Assembly (NCBI GenBank): GCA_030345135.1
Contig: CP128386.1
Location: 4,959,133 to 5,023,132, forward strand
Reading direction: 5' to 3'
From: Chitinophagaceae bacterium DXS
GTDB taxonomy: Bacteria > Bacteroidota > Bacteroidia > Chitinophagales > Chitinophagaceae
DNA: 64,000 nt
Notes under the pieces: model-generated
Told to the model about the DNA's origin: nothing
The model's database searches: none
Seen by the model: only the letters and a program-made list of their open reading frames with translations
In this document: positions 24,579-32,743 of the stretch, one piece after another
How the letters are laid out: every line of letters starts with the position of its first letter
How positions within the stretch are numbered: the first letter of the stretch is position 1
Position numbers and translations under genes: made by a program

Positions 24579-25385
24579 ATGGAAGCAATAGCAACACAAC
24601 GGGCGGATTTCAACCAATTGGGTACTTTATATCCACCTCATGCAGATGTAACAGTTCAGGCTGAGACAATCAATGGTGTTTCTTCTCACTGGTTTATCCC
24701 GGAAGGGAAGCAAGACGGAGCAATAGCTATTTATCTTCACGGTGGTGGGTATATCATGGGAGGTATTGATTCACACAAAAATATGCTTGCACATGTCGCG
24801 GCTCATCTCGGCATTCGTGTGTTGCTGGTTGAATACCGGCTTGCACCGGAACATCCCTTTCCTTTTGGCGTGGAAGACGCGGTTGTTGTTTACGATTATC
24901 TTGTAGAACAACAACAGGAGATTTTTATCATTGGAGACAGTGCTGGTGGAGGTCTCACGGTTGCTGCAATTAAAAGCATGACCGTAAAAAAACGACAGTT
25001 GCCTAGAGCCGTAATACTGCTTTCTCCATGGATTTACCTGGAAGCTGATACGCCATCTTACAAAATAAATGCAGCAAACGATCCAGTGCTTAATCAGCAA
25101 GGCGTAAAAGAATATGCCGAATTGTACCGTGGTTCACGACCGCTTAAAGAGGTGAGCTACGATGATCAATCATTACAACAATTTCCGCCGGTATTGATTC
25201 TTGTTGGGTCGGGTGAAATATTGCTGGATGACAGCAGGGATTTTCATGCGTCGGTCAGCAGCATTCAACCCAATTCAGTATTATCTGTACATAATGATGC
25301 AACGCATGTGTGGCTGCTTAGCGATATTCATTCATTCCATGCGAAGTATGCGCTTGCGCAAATGAAGGCTTTTCTGAGTTTGTAG
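24579..25385 (+). CDS. HSL-type alpha/beta hydrolase (esterase/lipase)
   Basis: The 268-residue protein belongs to the hormone-sensitive-lipase branch: oxyanion motif HGGG at 54-57, nucleophile Ser121 in GDSAGG, and Asp217 and His243 as the other likely triad members (GEILLDDSRDF, ATHVWLL). It has no signal peptide, so it is probably cytosolic. Enzymes of this branch hydrolyse short acyl esters; some act on lactones or antibiotic esters. It follows a Crp-type regulator by 92 bases, which suggests co-regulation. A hairpin with an 11-bp stem lies right after the stop. Confidence 0.87.
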   Translation: MEAIATQRADFNQLGTLYPPHADVTVQAETINGVSSHWFIPEGKQDGAIAIYLHGGGYIMGGIDSHKNMLAHVAAHLGIRVLLVEYRLAPEHPFPFGVEDAVVVYDYLVEQQQEIFIIGDSAGGGLTVAAIKSMTVKKRQLPRAVILLSPWIYLEADTPSYKINAANDPVLNQQGVKEYAELYRGSRPLKEVSYDDQSLQQFPPVLILVGSGEILLDDSRDFHASVSSIQPNSVLSVHNDATHVWLLSDIHSFHAKYALAQMKAFLSL

Positions 25386-25398
25386 AAATGTCGGTTGT

Positions 25399-25431
25399 TG
25401 GCGCGAATGACGTTATAGAACATTCGCGCCA
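25399..25431. repeat. Perfect hairpin related to the REP-like family
   Basis: TGGCGCGAATG and CATTCGCGCCA form a perfect 11-bp stem with an 11-nt loop. The sequence GGCGCGAATG is shared with the outer part of REP-like copy 1. It sits between the convergent hydrolase and msrA genes and may act as a bidirectional terminator; it lacks a T run. Confidence 0.6.
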
Positions 25432-25450
25432 GTCATGTAAGGTTCTTGTT

Positions 25451-25957
25451 TTATTTCGATTTCTCGGTTGACAGTTTCCATTCAGGACGAATGTAATGAC
25501 ATGTATAACCGTATGGATTTTTTTGCAGATAATCCTGGTGTTCTTCCTCTGCGTCCCAGAAATCCGTTGCAGGCGCCACTTCTGTAACGATTGGTTTTGA
25601 CCATACGTGCGCCGCATTCAATTCCTTAATCAGGTCGACGGCTGTGTTCTTTTGTTCTTCACCCAGATAAAAGATGGCCGAACGGTATGAGGTACCGACG
25701 TCATTACCCTGCCTGTTAAGCGTTGTAGGATCATGAATCTGAAAGAAGAATTCCAGCAGTTTGCGATAGGATAACTTGTCTGAGTCAAAGGTGATCTTTA
25801 TGCCTTCCGCATGAGATCCGTGATTCCGGTACGTGGCGTTTGGAACATCGCCGCCGGTATAACCTACACGTGTCTTTGTTACACCTGGAAGTGCACGTAT
25901 CAGCTCTTCAACACCCCAAAAACATCCTCCGGCTAAAATTGCGGTTTGTATTGCCAT
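25451..25957 (-). CDS. msrA: Peptide methionine sulfoxide reductase MsrA
   Basis: The 168-residue protein reduces the S-epimer of methionine sulfoxide in proteins. The catalytic motif GCFWG is at 11-15 with nucleophile Cys12, and the family motifs [20 protein letters not shown] and [16 protein letters not shown] are intact. Only one other cysteine is visible (GYTCHYI, near residue 150), a candidate resolving residue. The domain is unfused; no MsrB lies in the window. It has no signal peptide, so it is cytosolic. It is convergent with the esterase gene. Confidence 0.95.
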   Translation of the reverse strand: MAIQTAILAGGCFWGVEELIRALPGVTKTRVGYTGGDVPNATYRNHGSHAEGIKITFDSDKLSYRKLLEFFFQIHDPTTLNRQGNDVGTSYRSAIFYLGEEQKNTAVDLIKELNAAHVWSKPIVTEVAPATDFWDAEEEHQDYLQKNPYGYTCHYIRPEWKLSTEKSK

Positions 25958-26208
25958 ATAAAGTTATTTACCTGATTAGTCTGCACTATCTGTGCCAAAG
26001 GCTGCAATGCCATTCTTACAATATTCTTTCTGCAGAACACGGAAAATCTGTCATACTTATCATTCACATTCTGGCAAGTTATCATAAAGAAGCTGATCTG
26101 TTGCGATTATATTGTATTTTGCCATGACTTTCTATCAGTGCTTGTAGACAGCAATATTTGCTATGTTGTTGTCTTTCAATAAGCCGGGACCGTTAATTTT
26201 GAATACCT

Positions 26209-26787
26209 ATGTCCATGTCATTCCAAACATATCTTCGTACGAACACCAGTCTTGCTGATGAAGACATTGATCTGATTTGTTCCGTTGCAATGTCAAGGTC
26301 GCTTCATCGCAATGAGTTGTTACTGCAACAGGGCCAGATCTGCCGGCACAAAATATTTGTGGTAGATGGATTACTGCGCAATTATGGAATAGCGGAAGAT
26401 GGCAGTGAGCATATTCTTCAGTTTTCTCCGCAGCATACCTGGACTTTAGATGTGGAAAGCTATGACCGCCAGACACCGTCGCAATACAATATTGCTGCTG
26501 TAGAAAGAAGTGAAGTGCTTCTCTGGACCAAGGCTGATTTTGATGTTCTGCTTTCGGATATACCCGCGTTTAAAATGCTTTCCCAACAATTGATTTCGCA
26601 CAACATCTACAACAGCAGGCAACGGCTATTGACTGCATTGAGTGCTACGCCGGAAGAAAAATATGAGGATTTTGTTCGCAACTTTCCCGATTTGCTTTCA
26701 AGGCTCCCGCTGCACATGATTGCGTCTTACCTGGGCATTTCACTAAAAACACTCACCCGTATCCGGCATGCGCAAATACATCGCTAA
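26209..26787 (+). CDS. Crp/Fnr-family transcriptional regulator (second)
   Basis: The 192-residue protein is a paralogue of the regulator at 23893-24486 with the same plan: a beta roll (RNELLLQQGQICRHKIFVVD) and a C-terminal winged helix (RLPLHMIASYLGISLKTLTR). The start could be either of two Mets two residues apart. No cAMP-binding signature or Fe-S ligands are visible. It stands alone, about 250 bases downstream of the divergent msrA start, so msrA or the epimerase-like gene downstream (27051-27938) are the nearest candidates for control. Confidence 0.87.
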   Translation: MSMSFQTYLRTNTSLADEDIDLICSVAMSRSLHRNELLLQQGQICRHKIFVVDGLLRNYGIAEDGSEHILQFSPQHTWTLDVESYDRQTPSQYNIAAVERSEVLLWTKADFDVLLSDIPAFKMLSQQLISHNIYNSRQRLLTALSATPEEKYEDFVRNFPDLLSRLPLHMIASYLGISLKTLTRIRHAQIHR

Positions 26788-26812
26788 AATCAGCTAGTAA
26801 AAGAGTTAATAT

Positions 26813-26860
26813 AGTTACACAGGAGACCCATGGAGGAGTCACAGGGTTGCACTGAGATGC
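26813..26860. repeat. Dispersed CTCTGTG/CACGGAG repeat, copy C
   Basis: GTTACACAGGAGACCCATGG followed by AGGAGTCACAGGGTTGCACTG. It is a weak, decayed copy in the orientation opposite to copy A. Confidence 0.45.
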
Positions 26861-26864
26861 ATAG

Positions 26865-26978
26865 GCGTGTCTAAACCTGAATACTTCGAACTTCGTAATT
26901 CACACTGACTTCGCTACACAAAATAAGCGTGTCTAAACCTGAGTACTTCGTAATTCGTACTTCATACTTCGTACTTGC
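26865..26978. repeat. Short-word repeat island (GTGTCTAAACCTGA and TTCGTACTTC)
   Basis: GCGTGTCTAAACCTGA occurs at 26865-26880 and 26927-26942, each followed by runs of TACTTCG, AATTCG and ACTTCG words. Similar words occur near 37540 and 63190. It lies between the Crp-type gene and the epimerase-like gene. Confidence 0.6.
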
Positions 26979-27050
26979 AATTATGGTCAAATGACCACCT
27001 TTTCGCGTATGTTTTGTTTCAATTTTGTTGTCAATAAAATTATCATGCAT

Positions 27051-27938
27051 ATGCGCGTATTTGTTACAGGAGCTTCGGGGTTTGTAGGCTCCGCAATTGT
27101 TAAGGAACTTTTACAGGCTGGTCACCGGGTACTTGGAATGGTGCGCTCGGACAGTGCTGCTGAAGAACTGGCCAAAACCGGCGCCGAAGTTTACCGCGGC
27201 AACCTGGAAGACCTGGAAAGTATTCAAAAAGGAACGGCAGGTTGCGATGCTGTTATTCATACAGCCTTTAACCATGATTTCAGTCGTTTTAAAGCCAATT
27301 GCGAAGATGACCGCAAGGTGATACTTGCTTTAGGTGAAGCGCTTGCAGGTTCTGCTCGTCCGTTGGTCATCACATCAGGTGTTGGGTTGCTAAGCTACGG
27401 CAGACCCGTGACCGAAGATGACAAGCCGGCTGGTTCCGATATTATTCCCCGGGCAGCTTCCGAAGAAGCAGCAAATGCCGTTGCTGAAAAAGGTGTAAAT
27501 TCTTACATCGTCAGGCTTCCGCCAACGGTTCATGGAAAAGGTGATCATGGATTTGTTCCGATCGTAATCGGGATAGCCAAAGAAAAAGGCGAATCTGCTT
27601 ATATCGGCGAGGGGAGCAACCAATGGGCGGCAGTTCACCGTTTAGATGCTGCTGTGCTTTACCGGTTGATTATTGAAAAGCAACCGGCGCAAAGAATTTT
27701 TCATGCCGTAGCGGAAGGCGGTATCCCGTTCAACAAAATTGCAACAGCTATCGGAAAAGGATTGAATTTACCAACAGTAAGCAAAGAAGGAAAAGATGCT
27801 GAAGATTATTTTGGCTGGTTTACACATTTCGCTAAAATAGATTGTCCCGCGTCCGGTGAACAAACACGCTGGTCATTGGGCTGGGAGCCCGGACAGCAGG
27901 GATTGCTGGAAGATTTAGTTCCGGGAATTTATTTTTAG
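27051..27938 (+). CDS. NAD(P)-dependent epimerase/dehydratase-like (extended or atypical SDR)
   Basis: The start is set at the ATG at 27051, giving 295 residues that begin MRVFVTGASGFVGSAIVKEL; upstream in-frame starts (26991, 27045) add a tail with no homology-like features. The Rossmann motif TGASGFVG is at 6-13. Later phrases (VIRLPPTVHGKG-like VRLPPTVHGKGDHGF, WAAVHRLDAAVLYRL) are typical of atypical extended SDRs often annotated as NAD-dependent epimerases or 3-beta-HSD-like proteins. The YxxxK pair is not evident, so a catalytic role is uncertain. It ends next to a strong bidirectional terminator. Confidence 0.83.
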   Translation: MRVFVTGASGFVGSAIVKELLQAGHRVLGMVRSDSAAEELAKTGAEVYRGNLEDLESIQKGTAGCDAVIHTAFNHDFSRFKANCEDDRKVILALGEALAGSARPLVITSGVGLLSYGRPVTEDDKPAGSDIIPRAASEEAANAVAEKGVNSYIVRLPPTVHGKGDHGFVPIVIGIAKEKGESAYIGEGSNQWAAVHRLDAAVLYRLIIEKQPAQRIFHAVAEGGIPFNKIATAIGKGLNLPTVSKEGKDAEDYFGWFTHFAKIDCPASGEQTRWSLGWEPGQQGLLEDLVPGIYF

Positions 27939-27954
27939 GAGAGGGCTCAACTTG

Positions 27955-27999
27955 TTTTTTATCTGTCCTACACCGGTGAGGTGTAGGACAGATAAAAAA
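27955..27999. terminator. Bidirectional terminator
   Basis: TTTTTTATCTGTCCTACACC (27955-27974) pairs perfectly with its complement at 27980-27999 around a 5-nt loop. A and T runs flank both sides, so it can stop both the epimerase-like gene and the convergent GH43 gene. Confidence 0.9.
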
Positions 28000-28034
28000 C
28001 TGGCAGCTTCTTCCTCAAACCTTTCTATTTAAAA

Positions 28035-29192
28035 TTATTTCCCTTCACGACTTCCAACGGGCATTTTCTGTGGTGCAGTGGTTGGTCCGTTTACCACGAG
28101 CAAACTATCTTTTGTGATTTCCATTTTATCAATAAATACAACCCGTTCATCACCGGTTTTATTGGTGCGTCCGTGATATACACAGTACATTTCACCATCA
28201 GGTAATTCCAATACCATATTGTGTCCGGTGCCGGTTACATTCCCGCCACTGTCAATATTCTTTTGCAACACAGGATTATTGGCAGCTTTCACAAAGGGAC
28301 CCAAAGGGTTTTTTGAAATAGCGTAACCAACCGCGTAATTTTTTCCACCAAAGAAGTTGGCTGAATACATCAGGTAATAAGTGTCATTCTTTTTAATGAG
28401 ATAAGAACCTTCTGTCCAACGGCGGTTTACTTCTTTTGATGTCACGGAACGGCTTTCCCATTCGGCTTGCTTATCGGTTATTTTAGTTGGTGGTTGCAAC
28501 AATAAAACAGGTTGCCCAATTACACCGGAAAAGTCGGGTTTTATCTCAACGCCATATACCCAGCTTTCTTCCACTTCATTAAAGATCTTTTCCTTTTTTG
28601 CCCAGTCTGCTACATCACTTTTTACAGGATGTTTATAACAACAGCGTGAATAGTATAAATATGTTTTGCCCGACGCGTTATCAAAATATACATTGGCATC
28701 GATAATTGGATAACCCGGATCAAATATTGGTCTATCACTAAGTTCAATAAATGGCCCTGTGGGTTTGTCAGCAACCGCAACTCCTATGCGAAAATTCTCT
28801 TTTTCATTTGTAGGATTTTGTTTCCAGTTGGCACTAAAAAACATATAATATTTTCCATTGCGCTCGTATACTTCCGGAGCCCAGAAGCTGCTTTCTGTCC
28901 ATGATTTTTCAGTCGCACCGGTATATACCAGTCCTTCATTTTTCCAATGAACAAGATCATCTGATGAATATGTTCTAAAACCTGTGGCTTCTGAAGTTCC
29001 ATACATATAATATTTTCCGCTTGATGCGTGCAATATAAAAGGGTCGCCCAATGCCACGTTTAAAGGATTGCAAAAAGTGGTTGAGATTGAATCTGATGCT
29101 GCCTTTGGGTTCGCATTTTCTGGTTGAGGATTGTTGCAAGCTGCAAGCAGTATGATCGAGAAGCTGATCAGCATATTCTTAACATAAAACAT
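28035..29192 (-). CDS. GH43-family glycosidase lipoprotein
   Basis: The 385-residue protein has a lipoprotein signal with acceptor Cys19 (LLAAC), then a five-bladed propeller of glycoside hydrolase family 43. The three catalytic acids can be placed: Asp50 (base, NVALGDPFIL), Asp165 (pKa modulator, IIDANVY) and Glu261 (acid, WTEGSYL). GH43 enzymes cut alpha-L-arabinofuranosides, beta-xylosides or galactan; specificity cannot be read here. It is anchored at the periplasm or outer surface. It is divergent from the GH29 fucosidase-like gene with only about 195 bases between starts, which suggests shared induction. No SusC/SusD genes are beside it. Confidence 0.9.
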   Translation of the reverse strand: MFYVKNMLISFSIILLAACNNPQPENANPKAASDSISTTFCNPLNVALGDPFILHASSGKYYMYGTSEATGFRTYSSDDLVHWKNEGLVYTGATEKSWTESSFWAPEVYERNGKYYMFFSANWKQNPTNEKENFRIGVAVADKPTGPFIELSDRPIFDPGYPIIDANVYFDNASGKTYLYYSRCCYKHPVKSDVADWAKKEKIFNEVEESWVYGVEIKPDFSGVIGQPVLLLQPPTKITDKQAEWESRSVTSKEVNRRWTEGSYLIKKNDTYYLMYSANFFGGKNYAVGYAISKNPLGPFVKAANNPVLQKNIDSGGNVTGTGHNMVLELPDGEMYCVYHGRTNKTGDERVVFIDKMEITKDSLLVVNGPTTAPQKMPVGSREGK

Positions 29193-29387
29193 TAGTCAAT
29201 AGTTTTTATTGCCTGTCAAGATATGAAATATAAGTTTTGAAAGCTAAGTTGTAGTAACTAATGTAATCTCATATCGAGGTTGCAAAAAATCATTTTTCTG
29301 TCGTTTTTTATTTTATTTTCGGATGATCATGTATTCAGATGCATGAGCTGCAAATCATTTTTTATTTCCATCAACGAATTACTTGCT

Positions 29388-31175
29388 ATGAGAATATTTC
29401 TGATAACACTTCTTGCTTTTATTTTATCATCCGCACAGGCGCAGCAAGCCATGGAGAATATGTGGGATAAAACTTCTGTTGCTAAAGAACATCGCGATCT
29501 GCAATGGTTTAAAGACGCCAGGTTCGGGCTGTTTATACATTGGGGACTCTATTCTCAATTGGCAGGCAGTTGGAAAGGGAAAAGATATTATGGCAGTGGT
29601 GAATGGATCATGCATCAGGCTAAAATACCGGTTAAAGAATATGAACAGGTAGCAAAAGAATTTAATCCAACTGACTTCAATGCTGACGCCTGGGCGCAAC
29701 TGGCCGAAGACGCGGGTATAAAATATATGGTAATAACGGCAAAGCATCACGAAGGTTTTGCAATGTATGATTCAAGGGTGAGTGATTTTACGATAGTTAA
29801 AGCATCGCCGTTCAAAAAAGATCCGATGAAAGCACTGGCTGATGCCACGCGGAAAAGAAACATACGGTTTGGATTTTATTATTCGCAATTTGTTGACTGG
29901 CACGAAACAAATGGCGGGGGAAATGAATGGGATTTTGACGCAAATAAAAAGAATTACCAATTGTATTATCAACAGAAAGCTATTCCGCAATTGAAGGAGT
30001 TGCTGACGCAATATGGCCCGCTGAGTATTGTATGGTTTGATCTTCCTGGCGGACTCTCCAAAGCAGAAACTCAAAGCCTGGTTGATAGTTTACATGCGCT
30101 GCAACCACAAAGTCTATTTAGTAGCCGGGTAGGGCAGGGACTGGGTGATTATAAAGATTTTGGTGATTCAGAAGTGCCGCCGGTTCCCATTAAAGGTGCA
30201 TGGGAGTCCATCTATACGCACAATGATTCCTGGGGTTATATTGAACATGATATGAATTTTAAAACCTCAGGCGAGATCATACAGTTACTGGCAAATGTTG
30301 CATCTAAAGGAGGAAACCTGATGCTGAATGTTGGTCCGGATGGCAAAGGAAACATTCCGTATTATTCAAAAAAATACTTAGAAGAAACAGGCAAATGGCT
30401 TGTAGTAAATGGTGAAAGTATTTATAGCACTACAGCAGGTTTTATACCGGCGCAACCGTGGGGTGTTACTACCGCAAAGCCAGGTAAGTTATTTTTGCAT
30501 GTGTTTAATATGCCGCAAAACGGAAAGTTACTGGTGCCCGGCTTCAGGTCTGGCGTTGACAAAGTATATGCGTTGGCAGGCAAAAAACAACTCAGTTTCA
30601 AGCGAAGGGAAAACGACATCATAATAGATCTTTCTGCTTCAACCAAAGCTCCGGCTGATACCGTTTTTGTTGTAGAATACACTGATGATAACAAGCAGCC
30701 GGCTTATGATATTACTTATCCTGTTACCGTTTCACAGCAATATGAAACAAATAATATTGATGCTGTTTTTGCAAAGACGAATGGCAAGGCAAAAGTAGAA
30801 AGCCTCACTTTTAGTCATTATTTCGGTGATTGGAAGCATGCTACATGCGTTACTGAAATGGCTACTGCAAATGATGATGTTACATTTCAAATTCGGGTTG
30901 CTGATCCCGGCGATTATAAAATAGTATTAGAATACGCTTGTCCGCAGGGTAGTGCAAACCAGGAAGCAACATTGGAAATAGCCGGCAAAAAATATTTCTT
31001 TAAAACATTACGCGCCTCCGAATTTGAAAGTAGTGCGCCTTTGTTATTCATCAAACATCCTGTCGCAATAGCCGGTATTAAGGAAAGTGGAATTTATACC
31101 ATTACAATCCGGCCAAATCAGGAAGGAAAGGAGTTGTTTAAATTAAAAACGATATTGTTAGAGCCAGCCAAATAA
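29388..31175 (+). CDS. GH29-family alpha-L-fucosidase, secreted
   Basis: From the ATG at 29388 the protein has 595 residues with a Sec signal (MRIFLITLLAFILSSAQAQQ). The GH29 barrel shows HWG at 51-53, KHHEGF at 119-124 and the nucleophile Asp218 in IVWFD. The general acid is not assignable by eye. A C-terminal beta-sandwich follows (about 380-595), likely carbohydrate-binding. The frame also opens upstream at 29280 from a TTG codon; that would add a non-signal leader and is rejected. Family members release terminal alpha-L-fucose. It is divergent from the GH43 gene and is followed by the sialidase-like gene on the same strand, making a small glycan-degrading set. Confidence 0.9.
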   Translation: MRIFLITLLAFILSSAQAQQAMENMWDKTSVAKEHRDLQWFKDARFGLFIHWGLYSQLAGSWKGKRYYGSGEWIMHQAKIPVKEYEQVAKEFNPTDFNADAWAQLAEDAGIKYMVITAKHHEGFAMYDSRVSDFTIVKASPFKKDPMKALADATRKRNIRFGFYYSQFVDWHETNGGGNEWDFDANKKNYQLYYQQKAIPQLKELLTQYGPLSIVWFDLPGGLSKAETQSLVDSLHALQPQSLFSSRVGQGLGDYKDFGDSEVPPVPIKGAWESIYTHNDSWGYIEHDMNFKTSGEIIQLLANVASKGGNLMLNVGPDGKGNIPYYSKKYLEETGKWLVVNGESIYSTTAGFIPAQPWGVTTAKPGKLFLHVFNMPQNGKLLVPGFRSGVDKVYALAGKKQLSFKRRENDIIIDLSASTKAPADTVFVVEYTDDNKQPAYDITYPVTVSQQYETNNIDAVFAKTNGKAKVESLTFSHYFGDWKHATCVTEMATANDDVTFQIRVADPGDYKIVLEYACPQGSANQEATLEIAGKKYFFKTLRASEFESSAPLLFIKHPVAIAGIKESGIYTITIRPNQEGKELFKLKTILLEPAK

Positions 31176-31181
31176 CGCTGC

Positions 31182-31221
31182 TTTGTCCGGTTAGAAATAG
31201 CTTTTTGTTTTTCCGGACAAA
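31182..31221 (+). terminator. Hairpin after the GH29 gene
   Basis: TTTGTCCGG (31182-31190) pairs with CCGGACAAA (31213-31221) around a T-rich 22-nt loop. It lacks a long T run after the stem, so it is a weak terminator or an RNA-stabilising hairpin. Confidence 0.45.
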
Positions 31222-31336
31222 CAAATTATCCGGGCAAAAAAGTCCTTTAAATAATCGGCGATACGTTCGCTTTTAAAATTTGTAATCCTTCAAATATTTC
31301 ATAGCTTCCTTCATTTAATACCAATCCCAACGAATT

Positions 31337-32524
31337 ATGAGTCGATTGATTGCCACGATTTCCTGTCTTTTATTTTCCTGCCTTGTAATTGCACAAACCA
31401 AAATTGAACCGGTACAAACAGTTTTTAGCGGACTGATCTTTCCTCCGCAACCTCAACATACACATGGCAGCAGTATTGTAAGTCTTCCTAACGGAGATGT
31501 ATTGGCGGCCTGGTTCCAGGGCAGCGGAGAGCGTACGGCGGATGACGTAAAAATAATGGGTGCCCGCCTGAGAAAAGGATCAAAAACATGGTCCGCGCCG
31601 TTTGTTATGGCTGATACCTACGGATTGCCAGATTGCAACCCTGTTTTGTTTCTCAACAATCATAACAAGTTATTTCTTGTGTGGATCGCCGTGCAGGCGC
31701 ATCGTTGGGAATGCTCTGTACTGAAATACCGCACAGCCGTTCGTTACACGGACAGTATCGCGCCCGAGTGGAACTGGCAGGATAATATTTTACTTGCGCC
31801 TTCAGATAGCTTCGCTATAGAGACCGCAAATAAATTTAAACAGCTTCAGAAAAATGGACATGGAACTGCATCATATGCACCATCATACGACAACATGATT
31901 GTAGAGGCCAGTCACGATTTTGCAAAAAGAAGTACCGGATGGATGACCAGGATAACGCCACTAAAATTATCTACAGGCAGAATCCTGTTGCCGCTGTATT
32001 CAGATGGCTTCAATATGTCGTTGGCAGCCATTTCCGATGATGATGGAGATACCTGGCGCGCAAGTCTCCCTATTGTAGGTAGGGGCAATGTTCAGCCTGC
32101 TTTTGTACAGGATAAAAATGGTGATCTTGTTGCGTATATGCGGGATAACGGTGATGCACCTTCGCGGGTGCAAGTCAGCAAATCCGTGGATAATGGTCAA
32201 AGCTGGTCAGCTGCACAAAAAACAGATATCCCGAATACGGCGAGTGTAGGTTTAATAAAGTTGAATGATAAGCGCTGGGCGTTTGTTGGCAATGATGAAT
32301 CTGACGGACGATACCGGTTAAGTTTTTTCCTGAGCGATGATGAAGGCCAAACATGGCGATGGAAAAAAACATTGGAGAACGTACCAAAAGATAGTGGTAG
32401 CTTTTCATATCCCTGCCTTATTCAATCTGGTGATGGCCTGGTGCACATCAGCTATTCCCATTCACTTGGCAAAGCAGGCGAGTCAATAAAGTATGTTGTG
32501 GTAGATCCTGCAAGTATTAAATGA
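31337..32524 (+). CDS. Sialidase-fold (BNR) exported protein
   Basis: The 395-residue protein has a signal peptide (1-19) and a beta-propeller with three Asp boxes of the form SxDxGxTW at 233-240, 283-290 and 333-340. The N-terminal part has HGSSIVSLPNGDVLAAWFQG and later MIVEASHD, typical of the exo-alpha-sialidase-like family common in Bacteroidota. I do not see the complete arginine triad of true sialidases by eye, so it may act on another terminal sugar or be a lyase-like relative. It follows the GH29 gene by about 160 bases on the same strand. Confidence 0.82.
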   Translation: MSRLIATISCLLFSCLVIAQTKIEPVQTVFSGLIFPPQPQHTHGSSIVSLPNGDVLAAWFQGSGERTADDVKIMGARLRKGSKTWSAPFVMADTYGLPDCNPVLFLNNHNKLFLVWIAVQAHRWECSVLKYRTAVRYTDSIAPEWNWQDNILLAPSDSFAIETANKFKQLQKNGHGTASYAPSYDNMIVEASHDFAKRSTGWMTRITPLKLSTGRILLPLYSDGFNMSLAAISDDDGDTWRASLPIVGRGNVQPAFVQDKNGDLVAYMRDNGDAPSRVQVSKSVDNGQSWSAAQKTDIPNTASVGLIKLNDKRWAFVGNDESDGRYRLSFFLSDDEGQTWRWKKTLENVPKDSGSFSYPCLIQSGDGLVHISYSHSLGKAGESIKYVVVDPASIK

Positions 32525-32743
32525 ACGGCGATGTAAATTGGAAGTTTACAAATTCTGAGTTTCTGCGGTTGCTGATTATCAGATATTTTGCTGTAGGGTG
32601 ATGTTTTATTAGAGTGCACCAAAAAATGATTTATCATTTATCCCTTTGAAACATCATCACAATGCTGCATTATAGTCTGTTTACCTTAGCATGCACTTGT
32701 TTGCCAATTATTTTTTATATTGAGTATATAAAATCTCTGAAAT

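Noticed and set aside
29280-29387. N-terminal extension of the GH29 gene
   Set aside because: The signal peptide begins at the ATG at 29388; the upstream part starts at a TTG and has cysteine-rich, non-signal sequence.
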